Shown here: piece after piece, positions 1-6,171 of the stretch
Numbering within the stretch: the stretch's first letter is position 1
Layout of the letters: each line of letters opens with the position of its first letter
From: an uncultured Flavobacterium sp.
GTDB lineage: Bacteria > Bacteroidota > Bacteroidia > Flavobacteriales > Flavobacteriaceae
Length of the DNA: 6,171 bases
Assembly: GCA_945957245.1 (NCBI GenBank)
Contig: CAMFLD010000178.1
Coordinates: 1 to 6,171, forward strand
Direction: 5' to 3'
The notes under the pieces: model-generated
The model's input: only the letters and a program-made list of their open reading frames with translations
Database searches by the model: none
Told to the model about the DNA's origin: nothing
Position numbers and translations under genes: made by a program

Positions 1-45
1 GATCAGCCTCGGTCTCGTGGGCTCGGAGATGTGTATAAGAGACAG
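1..45. other. Illumina Nextera i7 adapter left on the contig end (not genomic)
   Basis: Positions 12-45 match the 34-base Nextera read-2 transposase adapter. The last 19 bases (27-45) are the Tn5 mosaic end AGATGTGTATAAGAGACAG. Positions 4-11 (CAGCCTCG) match the i7 index I recall as N710, and positions 1-3 (GAT) fit the end of the P7 primer. The order P7 end, index, adapter, mosaic end, insert is the exact structure of a tagmented library molecule. This is therefore synthetic sequence that was not trimmed before assembly. Genomic sequence begins at about base 46. Any reading of the adhesin gene below 46 is meaningless, although the frame happens to stay open for the first few codons. Confidence 0.98.
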
Positions 46-928
46 AAGTACATCCCCCGGAAGTTGCAGTTATAGTATAAGCCGTTCCTATTACTGCTCC
101 TGAAATCGAACCACCAGCTCCGGCAGTTGGTCCTGCAGGAGAGAAACTATAAGTATTGGCCGCATTGTAATTGGTGATCGTTGTAAATCCGTTAGCCGCA
201 CATGTCGGAGCTGTTGTGATTACCGTTGGAACCGCAGGCGTTGTAAGCTGAATAAGATTGGTAAAAGAAGCGGAAGGTGCCGAAGTACAGCCACCAGTAG
301 TAGCTGTTACTGTATACGCCGTTCCGATAACTGCTCCCGAAATTGCTCCGCCTGCTCCGGCAGTTGGTCCTGCAGGTGAGAAATTATAAGTATTGGCCGC
401 ATTGTAATTGGTAATCGTAGTAAATCCATTAGCAGAACAGGTCGGAGCTGTTGTGGATAGAGTCGGTACAGCTGGCGTAGTCATCTGAATAAGATTGGTA
501 AATGAAGCAGAAGCGGCAGAAGTGCATCCACCACTTGTAGCTGTTACTGTATAAGCTGTTCCGATAACTGCTCCTGAAATTGATCCGCCTGCTCCGGAAG
601 TAGGTCCCGCAGGAGAGAAACTATAAGTATTGGCCGCATTATAATTGGTGATTGTTGTAAATCCATTAGCCGCACATGTCGGAGCTGTTGTGATTACCGT
701 TGGAACCGCAGGTGTAGTCAGTTGAATAAGATTGGTAAAAGAAGCGGAAGGCACAGATGTACATCCCCCGGAAGTTGCAGTTATAGTATAAGTCGTTCCG
801 ATTATCGCTCCTGAAATCGTTCCACCTGCTCCGGCAGTGGGTCCTGCAGGAGAGAAGGTATAGGTATTAGTGGCATTGTAATTAGTAATCGTTGTAAATC
901 CATTAGCAGAGCACGTTGGTGCTGTGGT
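46..928 (-). repeat. Tandem 237-bp (79-aa) repeats inside the adhesin gene, at least 3.7 units
   Basis: Counting units from the codon for the first T of TTAPTC, they occupy 928-692, 691-455, 454-218 and 217-46, the last cut by the contig end. The period is exactly 237 bp: matching positions fall at 201, 438, 675 and 912. Each unit reads TTAPTC-[SA]-ANGFTTITNYNA, then SPAGP or nearby, GAGG-x-ISGA, Y-T-[IV]-TAT, GGCTS and SASFTNLIQ. Cysteines lie at unit positions 6 and 56, which could form one disulfide per unit. Units 2 and 4 share the VITTAPTCAANG version, while units 1 and 3 have STTAPTCSANG, giving an alternating pattern. The units are probably Ig-like beta-sandwich domains forming a stalk. 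Fold is inferred from the beta-rich, Thr/Ala/Gly-rich sequence, not shown. Confidence 0.95.
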
Positions 929-3094
929 CGAGATTGTAGGAATTGCGGGAGATATACATGAAGTAGCTGTACAGGTAAGCGATGCTGCTGTAAAACATGT
1001 TCCGGATCCACCAACCGGTGTTACAGTTATTGTTACATTATCTCCCGGAGATAAAGAATTTATTGTGCAGGTTAATAGATTGCCAATATTCCCCGGATTT
1101 ACAATTGGACCAGAGTTAATCCGGTAGGATATAGTATATGATGTTGCTCCTGTTACTGCTAACCAGTTAAATTGAACTGAATTTGGAGTTAATGTTCCGC
1201 AACTTATAACTGGACTTTGTGAAGGTGTATAATTAACTGTTACGGTGTCAGAAGCAGTGCATCCTCCACTACTGTTTGCTGTTAAGGTATATGTAGTCGT
1301 TGTTGTTGGGCAAACCGTTGGAGATAAAGTATTTGAATTACTCATAGCTGTCGTTGGTGACCAGGTATAAGCGGGTACGTTATTATTAAATGTTATGGTC
1401 CAACTTGTAATACTTCCCGTATCGAGGGCGGCATCATCCTGAACGAATAGTTGCCAGGTTCCATTTGCAGTGCATCCGTTAAGAACATTAAAAGACTGCT
1501 CTGGTGAAAAATTACCTGTAAAAGGAGCAGTTCCTGAAGTTATTGAAGTTGCTGCTGAGGGTGTGAAACAGGTATTGGTATAATCGGCATCGAATCCACC
1601 ATTATTGGTTGATAATTCAAGTCTTGTTCCATCCGGGCATTGAAGATAAATATCCAAATCGGCATCAAAGGGATGAGTAATGTTCAAACAAACCGAAGCA
1701 ATCGAAGAAGCTCCAATTACAGCAGGTGCAAGTCCAGAGGTGACAATAGGTGAGTATACTCCGGTTGTACTTCCATCAGGAATATTATAATTCGTTGAAT
1801 TAGTAAAAGAAATTGGTCCAACAAATCCTGTTGCATTAGTAGAGCCACCTAATGTAAGACAATTTCCCGGGCAAACTGAACCGCCAATTCCGGCATCAAC
1901 TGTTGGAATTGGACTCACATTTACAACTTGTGTAATAGCATTTTGACATCCTCCGGGAACAGCGGTAAGCAATAGTGTTACGTTATGTGGGCCTGAAGTG
2001 GCAAAAGTATGTGTTGGATTTTCTAAATTAGATGTAAAACCGTCTCCAAAATTCCAATTGTAAGTGAAATTACCATTAGTAGTATTGGTAAATTGTGTAG
2101 CAGTTCCTAAACAGGCTGTAGTAGCTGTAAATGTTGGATTTGGACTTGCAAAAGTGGCTGTTGTACCTGCAAAACTCATTGTAAAACCTGAGGTCGATGC
2201 AGCCGTATACCGATCTACTAAAATAGTATAAGTCTGTCCTGCTACAACATTAAATGTTGGCTCGCACTGCACTCCGGGACAACCTAATCCTGTAGTTCCG
2301 GCAGCGCCTGTTGCTGGATCCCAATTACAGACTAATTCTGTTCCGGGGCAAGAGGTCGTAGTGTTGTAAACCGCAAAATCATAATCAATTACTGAAGTTG
2401 GAGTAATAGCAAATGCCAAAACTCCAGAAGTAGCAGCTGTGAATGAATACCAATTTGAGGATCTTTCCCCTGGCGAACCAAAACAACTGGGAGCTTCAAC
2501 AGTACTACCAACCCCTCCGGGACCATTGGGTACAGTTATACTGCCTAACCCACATAGTGTTTGTGCTCCGGTGCAATCCTGTGTTGGTAGGGTTGGACCT
2601 ACAGGTAAAGACTCCTGTGCACATATTCCAAAAGTACCTGTAGTATTTCCATTTCCATCAACAAGCAGGTAATAAGTATTTCCGACGGTAAGCCCATGAA
2701 GGATAACATCGGTATGCAGTAATCCTCCACCTGTATTTATGTTTTCCTGACATCCAATTTGGGTAAGGCTGCCACAGGTTCCGCTATAAACAGCTAACTG
2801 AGTGTCCGCTAATGTGCCTGCGAAATTAGTTGAGATTTCAATATCAGCCTTGGTTGCAACAAATGAAAACCAAACGGAATGACTTAAACTAGCCGGACTC
2901 CAACAGGCAGGTGGAGCAGGATCGCCAACAGATGTAGCGGCAACATTGGTATATAAAATAGAATTACATGTTCCATTACCAACTGTAATTGGAGTAGCGG
3001 TACTACAATTATCATTAGCAGGCTGCGCATAGGCAAGAGCAGTAAAAACCAGGCATACTATTCGCATGCCTATATGTTTAATCCATTTCTTCAT
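46..3094 (-). CDS. Large multidomain secreted adhesin-like protein (PKD, P domain, Ig/FN3-like, 79-aa repeats), 3' end missing
   Basis: An uninterrupted frame of about 1016 codons with no stop before the adapter junction. Visible layout: signal peptide 1-23 (MKKWIKHIG..., cut after AYA); a PPC-like beta-sandwich 24-160 opening with ANDNC and containing VWFSF and LAVYSGTCG; a second Cys-containing sandwich about 165-312 with WYSF, DYDFAVYN and AGQTYTILV; a PKD domain about 313-397 (NWNFGDG at 346-352, then NPTHTF); a proprotein-convertase P domain about 436-571 (DLDIYL at 479-484, PDGTR, GTWQLFVQDD, SWTITF); an Ig-like segment about 572-623 (YTWSP, TTTTTYTLTA); an FN3-like segment about 627-712; and 79-aa repeats from residue 723. 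Such proteins in Bacteroidota are exported by Sec, then by the type IX system through a C-terminal sorting domain. That domain would lie beyond the break, so the route is inferred. No protease domain is visible, so the P domain probably acts in binding or stability. The start ATG lies three bases after the upstream stop, so co-translation is likely. Adhesin is a family-level guess; ligand unknown. Confidence 0.9.
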
Positions 3095-3097
3095 GGT

Positions 3098-3574
3098 TTA
3101 TTGCGACTTTTTGGTTTTCTTTAGGTGTAGGTATGTAGCTCTGTCAACCGGTTTATCTTCAATGATGTAGATTTCAGATGGATTAACTTTTATATCAGTA
3201 GGCAAAGGATTTTTTGAAAATACGGGTTGTTCTACACCCGCAATTATAAATGTGATTTTTTTGGTAACAGCAAATAGCAATTTACCATCATTTGAAAGAT
3301 CGGTGTAGATGCCTGTATCTATTATAATGGTATCTCCTTCCCGTGCTTTTTCATAAGTTTTCAGAATACTCATATTAGGTGTAGATACAGTAATTCCGTC
3401 ATTGTTATCGTTTCCAATAACTTTAGTATAGATATCACCTTTGGTGCTATTATCGTTGATGTAAAATGTTGTGGCGGCAGATTTCTGAGTTGATAGAAAG
3501 GTTAATCCCAATAGGAAAGCCCATGATAATTGATTCTTTTTTAATCCTGAAATGAAAGGTAATAATTTCTTCAT
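3098..3574 (-). CDS. Short secreted protein resembling the N-terminal module of a surface beta-helix protein
   Basis: 158 aa. The start at 3574 (MKKLLPF...) gives a signal peptide with a basic head, a hydrophobic core near residues 17-27 (SWAFLLGLTFL) and likely cleavage near residues 33-34. The longer frame to 3616 would need a TTG codon lying upstream of the -7 box described below, so it is rejected. The mature part begins TTFYINDNSTKGDIYT, followed by GNDNNDG (54-60), STP and GDTIIIDTGIYTD (80-92). This order (YxND, GDxYT, GNDxNDG, GDTIxIDxGxYT) is what I know from the first turn of flavobacterial right-handed beta-helix or pectate-lyase-like surface proteins. Here the helix does not continue. 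The protein ends in a Lys-rich tail (HLKKTKKSQ) after about 65 further residues. No catalytic residues or sorting domain are seen. It may be a genuine small partner of the adhesin, which starts three bases downstream, or the remnant of a longer gene. No Shine-Dalgarno site is visible. Confidence 0.8.
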   Translation of the reverse strand: MKKLLPFISGLKKNQLSWAFLLGLTFLSTQKSAATTFYINDNSTKGDIYTKVIGNDNNDGITVSTPNMSILKTYEKAREGDTIIIDTGIYTDLSNDGKLLFAVTKKITFIIAGVEQPVFSKNPLPTDIKVNPSEIYIIEDKPVDRATYLHLKKTKKSQ

Positions 3575-3603
3575 ACTGCCTGCTGTTAACAATAATCTAA
3601 TCT

Positions 3604-3633
3604 CAAATGTAACCAAATGATTGAAACAGTCAA
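3604..3633 (-). promoter_or_regulatory. Bacteroidota-type promoter (TTG-N19-TACATTTG) for the beta-helix module/adhesin operon
   Basis: Read on the minus strand, a TTG at 3633-3631 is followed by 19 bases and then TACATTTG at 3611-3604, a perfect match to the TAnnTTTG -7 element of the primary sigma factor in Bacteroidota. Spacing is within the known range of about 17-23. Transcription would begin a few bases downstream, near 3598, leaving a leader of roughly 25 bases before the ATG at 3574. This agrees with the signal-peptide-based start choice. It lies downstream of the terminator of the preceding gene, so the operon is likely to be independently transcribed. Predicted from sequence only. 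Confidence 0.75.
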
Positions 3634-3642
3634 AAAGATATG

Positions 3643-3667
3643 AGCTTATTTTCTTGTTTAATAAGCT
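3643..3667. promoter_or_regulatory. Inverted repeat AGCTTATT-N9-AATAAGCT just upstream of the -33 box
   Basis: AGCTTATT at 3643-3650 and its exact complement AATAAGCT at 3660-3667 are separated by nine bases. The element ends ten bases upstream of the promoter's TTG, a suitable place for a dimeric regulator. In DNA this AT-rich an eight-base palindrome can occur by chance, and no known operator is recognised. Confidence 0.3.
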
Positions 3668-3668
3668 A

Positions 3669-3692
3669 TTATTATTAAATGATTAATAATAA
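3669..3692. repeat. Perfect AT-only inverted repeat TTATTATTAA-ATGA-TTAATAATAA
   Basis: Ten-base arms at 3669-3678 and 3683-3692 with a four-base loop. The arms contain only A and T and neither side carries a T-run, so a terminator is unlikely. It sits directly beside the inverted repeat at 3643-3667, upstream of the promoter. It may be a protein-binding or DNA-curvature element, or a chance product of low complexity. Confidence 0.35.
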
Positions 3693-3760
3693 GTAAGCAT
3701 TTTAAGAAATTCGTTAAATATTTTCTAATAAATTTCGTATATTGTATTTAGGTAACGTAT

Positions 3761-3798
3761 AAAAAAATGCACAACTTCAATTATTGAAATTGTGCATT
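3761..3798 (-). terminator. Rho-independent terminator after the transglutaminase-like gene
   Basis: Arms at 3766-3780 and 3784-3798 pair over 15 positions with a single C/A mismatch around a three-base loop (TTA). On the minus strand the hairpin is followed by seven T residues, counted from complement 3767-3761. It begins about 20 bases beyond the stop codon at 3819, so it closes the operon entering from the right. The plus-strand side has only four Ts, so its main orientation is minus. Confidence 0.88.
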
Positions 3799-3818
3799 TT
3801 ATAGGAAAAAAATACGTT

Positions 3819-5792
3819 TTAATTTGAGCTCAGAATAATTACAATTTTATTAAAATCTGCTGCAGCATTGATTACATTTTTATAATCATTGAAAATTTCC
3901 AAAGGATAATTTACTACATTATAAAACTCGGTATTCGTAACCAATATTTCTCCATTTTTATCAGAATAATTGCTTTTGAAACCGGCTTCTGTTTTGCCAT
4001 TTATCTGTGTTTTGAAATCCATTACAAATTTCTCAAGATTTTTGGCTTTCATTCCTTTTGGAAGTTTGATTTTGATGTTTCTGATATACGAATGCGGATG
4101 GTCTATCTCAACTGGCAGCACTCTTTTATTTTCTTGGTATAGCTCCATCTGACTACCAATTAATTTACCAACTGAAAACAGGTAATTTCCACCTGCTTTT
4201 TGCACTAATTCTTTTCCGTCGAATGCCACTTTCATTATGAAAGGTTTTTTACCAACGTAATCAAGCCCTTCATTTTCGACTTTTAGCGAAGTATAATCAA
4301 CATCAAGTGTGTAATTTTTAGCAATAGTCTTTAAGAAAGTCTGATACTGATCAGCAGAAGCAAAGTCTTTTATAGGCTGGAATTGTACTGCAGTGTAACC
4401 TCCAAATTCAATATCTGTAGTGATTTTAGGGTTTTCAACATCTTCAGTAAAATCAATAGCGATGTTCATAATGTCTCGTGTAACTTCAGATGAAGGAAGC
4501 TCGATAAATGAAACTTCACTGATTCCCATTGGCACACCTCCAAATATTTTCTGACTGATAAATAGTCCATTGTTATTTCCAAGATTTTCAGGGAAGAACG
4601 GTATTCTATATTCAATTTCAGTTGGTGTAAGATATTTTTTTATCGATGGGAAATAAAGTAGCACTTCATCTAAATTTTCATAACTTTCAAAGTCTTTATC
4701 AAATGGAAGATCAAAACGGTCAGAAGCTAATACTACTTTATTTTCTATGTTGAACTGTTTTAAAACCGCAAGATATACCTTGAGCATATCTACCTTATTT
4801 GCCTGTTTTGCTTTCAGAATATCGCCAATAGTTTCCAGGCTGTTGGCATATTTGTTGAAATTGATGGTTTTTTTAATCTTGTTTTCAATATTCCAGATTT
4901 GTTCCTGGGTATCATTACTTTTTGGAATCTGAGTGCAAAATTCATCAACCTGTTTTTGTTGTTTTTTATCTAATTCCGGATTTATTCTGTCAAAGAAATT
5001 AGAAGTAAATTTGGCATAACTGCTAATGTTTTTAGCTCCGGTATAAAGGTTTTCATCCAATTTGTAACGAAACATTTTCAGTTTTGTATCTCTGTTGGCA
5101 TATTTTTCATCATCCTCAAGTCCCGGAACATTTTCTCCTTTTACAGTAAGTGTATTTTTTAAAGTGTCATTAGCTACACCTGCAATAGGTTCTGCCAGTC
5201 CATTATAACATTTGGTTTTAAATTTAAGGTGTTTGGGAAAAATCAATTGGAACTCATTTTTCAGAATAGGAATGTTGGATTGCATTTTGATAGTCTTTCC
5301 TTCCAATTCCGGATTTTCTTCAAGCATGAATATTTTTTCAATAACACTTCCTTTATCAAGTCCGTTGATTGCGAAATAGTTGTATTTGATTTCTTTTTCT
5401 TCATCAACTTCTTCTTTGATGTCTTTTTTATCAAATGTCAAAACTTTTCCATCTTTCAGGATAACACGCAATTTAGTTTCAATAACGCTTTCATCCATTT
5501 TAAACGGAATATAAACTCTGTTGTTGCGCTCAATGGCTTCATCAGAATTAATGTATTTTTTTTCGTGAACCAAATAATATTGGGTGGCTTCCTTACCTTT
5601 TACGGCCAATTCAATTTTGATGTCCCGCTGGAGTATAACTTCTTTTTCATCTTTGTATTGTGGTGGAATGGAAATGGCTGTGTTTTTTTCCTCCCAATGA
5701 TAATCTTTGAATTCCTGTGCATAATTGTTTACCGATAAAAGGACAACAGCCGCTGTTAGCCAGAAACGAATGGATAATTGTTTGAATTTCAT
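3819..5792 (-). CDS. DUF3857/transglutaminase-like secreted protein with degenerate catalytic triad
   Basis: 657 aa. The start at 5792 gives a clear signal peptide (MKFKQLSIRFWLTAAVVLLS, probable cut after NYA at 25) and sits 22 bases past the upstream stop. Longer options begin at a TTG (5846) or an ATG (5831) inside the upstream gene and would bury the signal peptide. The layout matches the Bacteroidota family with a DUF3857-type beta domain (about 32-215), a transglutaminase-like core (about 297-392) and a DUF3858-like beta domain (about 550-657). In active members the core has Cys in G-x-CKD, a His after an FN-like motif, and Asp in DPT. Here the aligned sites read ANKVDM (Lys333 for Cys), NLDEV (Asp375 for His) and LTPT (Thr389 for Asp). 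The whole core holds neither Cys nor His; the only cysteines are 195 and 286. It is thus probably a non-enzymatic periplasmic or envelope protein. Its substrate or partner is unknown. The terminator downstream ends its operon. Confidence 0.9.
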   Translation of the reverse strand: MKFKQLSIRFWLTAAVVLLSVNNYAQEFKDYHWEEKNTAISIPPQYKDEKEVILQRDIKIELAVKGKEATQYYLVHEKKYINSDEAIERNNRVYIPFKMDESVIETKLRVILKDGKVLTFDKKDIKEEVDEEKEIKYNYFAINGLDKGSVIEKIFMLEENPELEGKTIKMQSNIPILKNEFQLIFPKHLKFKTKCYNGLAEPIAGVANDTLKNTLTVKGENVPGLEDDEKYANRDTKLKMFRYKLDENLYTGAKNISSYAKFTSNFFDRINPELDKKQQKQVDEFCTQIPKSNDTQEQIWNIENKIKKTINFNKYANSLETIGDILKAKQANKVDMLKVYLAVLKQFNIENKVVLASDRFDLPFDKDFESYENLDEVLLYFPSIKKYLTPTEIEYRIPFFPENLGNNNGLFISQKIFGGVPMGISEVSFIELPSSEVTRDIMNIAIDFTEDVENPKITTDIEFGGYTAVQFQPIKDFASADQYQTFLKTIAKNYTLDVDYTSLKVENEGLDYVGKKPFIMKVAFDGKELVQKAGGNYLFSVGKLIGSQMELYQENKRVLPVEIDHPHSYIRNIKIKLPKGMKAKNLEKFVMDFKTQINGKTEAGFKSNYSDKNGEILVTNTEFYNVVNYPLEIFNDYKNVINAAADFNKIVIILSSN

Positions 5793-5814
5793 TTTGTATT
5801 TAGTTTTAATGGCT

Positions 5815-6171
5815 TTATTTTTTTGAAGCATTTTCCTGAAGGACAATTGTTTCAGAGTAGTTTGATTTTAATTTTTTGACTGTTTCATCCCAAAGTGCAA
5901 AATCTTTTTTCTCAAGCATCAGTTTTTTTAATTCTAATGTTGATGTAAGTCGGATACTGTTTCCTTTCTGGATATACTGGATTTTAACTTTGATGAGGTC
6001 GTTGTCTAAATCAAAATCTTTTGGAACATAAGTTACCTTGTAATTCTTTGGAACAATACATTCTACGTTGGAATTGAACTTCGTCAGATAATCAAAATCA
6101 TAGTTGGCCTGACGGTCTTTTTCGAGAGTTGATTTTTCATAATATTTGTCAAAAAACAAATTGATATACAG
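5815..6171 (-). CDS. C-terminal part of a second DUF3857/transglutaminase-like protein (5' end outside window)
   Basis: The frame is open to the window edge, giving 118 visible residues (LYINLFFDKYYEKS...). The first in-frame start-like codon is a TTG at 6159, which is simply internal. The segment resembles the C-terminal beta domain of DUF3857 family proteins: PKNYKVTYVPKDF, then a beta-rich stretch, then KKDFALWDETVKKLKSNY and the ending TIVLQ. The downstream protein ends with a similar plan (LPKGMK, a Lys/Asp-rich middle, KIVIIL), so the two genes are probably tandem paralogues. The stop at 5815 is 22 bases from the next start, supporting one operon. Its catalytic core lies outside the window, so it cannot be said whether this copy is active. 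Confidence 0.82.
   Translation of the reverse strand: MYINLFFDKYYEKSTLEKDRQANYDFDYLTKFNSNVECIVPKNYKVTYVPKDFDLDNDLIKVKIQYIQKGNSIRLTSTLELKKLMLEKKDFALWDETVKKLKSNYSETIVLQENASKK

Noticed and set aside
27..45. Tn5 mosaic end that could be read as a transposon end
   Set aside because: It is flanked by an Illumina index and adapter in library order, so it comes from tagmentation and not from a resident element.
46..928. Repeats considered as a CRISPR array or intergenic satellite
   Set aside because: The 237-bp units are fully coding in one frame, have no short repeat/spacer structure, and vary mostly as protein-domain repeats do.
802..2672. Several short open frames of 60-80 codons on both strands within the adhesin gene
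   Set aside because: They are out of frame with a continuous coding sequence of clear domain content and show no protein-like features of their own.
3575..3616. Longer N-terminus for the 158-aa protein, starting at TTG 3616
   Set aside because: The codon lies upstream of the predicted -7 box, would precede the transcription start, and places 14 residues before a good signal peptide.
5229..5738. Plus-strand open frame of 169 codons, very rich in Phe
   Set aside because: It lies antisense to the DUF3857-type gene. The Phe runs are simply the complement of Lys/Glu codons, and there is no start context or family resemblance.
5793..5846. Longer N-terminus for the DUF3857-type protein (TTG 5846 or ATG 5831)
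   Set aside because: Both overlap the upstream coding sequence and push the signal peptide away from the N-terminus; ATG 5792 gives a standard signal peptide.

Overview
The window looks like a fragment of a Bacteroidota genome, most likely Flavobacterium or a close relative. This is inferred from four things: A+T-rich DNA, starts without Shine-Dalgarno sites, a TTG/TAnnTTTG promoter, and gene families typical of gliding, type IX-secreting flavobacteria. All supported genes lie on the minus strand, so they read from right to left. No RNA gene, CRISPR array, insertion sequence or plus-strand gene was found.

Layout from right to left. At 5815-6171 is the C-terminal end of a DUF3857/transglutaminase-like envelope protein that runs off the window. 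After 22 bases comes a complete second member of that family (3819-5792, 657 aa, signal peptide), in which the transglutaminase fold seems to have lost all its catalytic residues. A strong hairpin terminator (3761-3798) ends this unit.

A second unit starts from a near-ideal Bacteroidota promoter (3604-3633), with two AT-rich inverted repeats just upstream. It encodes a 158-aa secreted protein that resembles only the first module of flavobacterial surface beta-helix proteins (3098-3574). Three bases later begins a very large multidomain surface protein (46-3094, at least 1016 aa, C-terminus missing). In order it carries a signal peptide, two Cys-containing beta-sandwich domains, a PKD domain, a proprotein-convertase P domain without a protease, an Ig-like region, an FN3-like region, and then 79-aa tandem repeats with two cysteines each. 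It is probably a type IX-secreted adhesin.

The first 45 bases are not genomic. They are an Illumina Nextera i7 adapter ending in the Tn5 mosaic end, so the contig stops inside the repeat array at an untrimmed library end. The adhesin's real C-terminus and repeat number cannot be known from this window.

No clearly new system is demonstrated. The best candidates for follow-up are the degenerate transglutaminase paralogue, the short beta-helix module coupled to the adhesin, and the mosaic repeat array.
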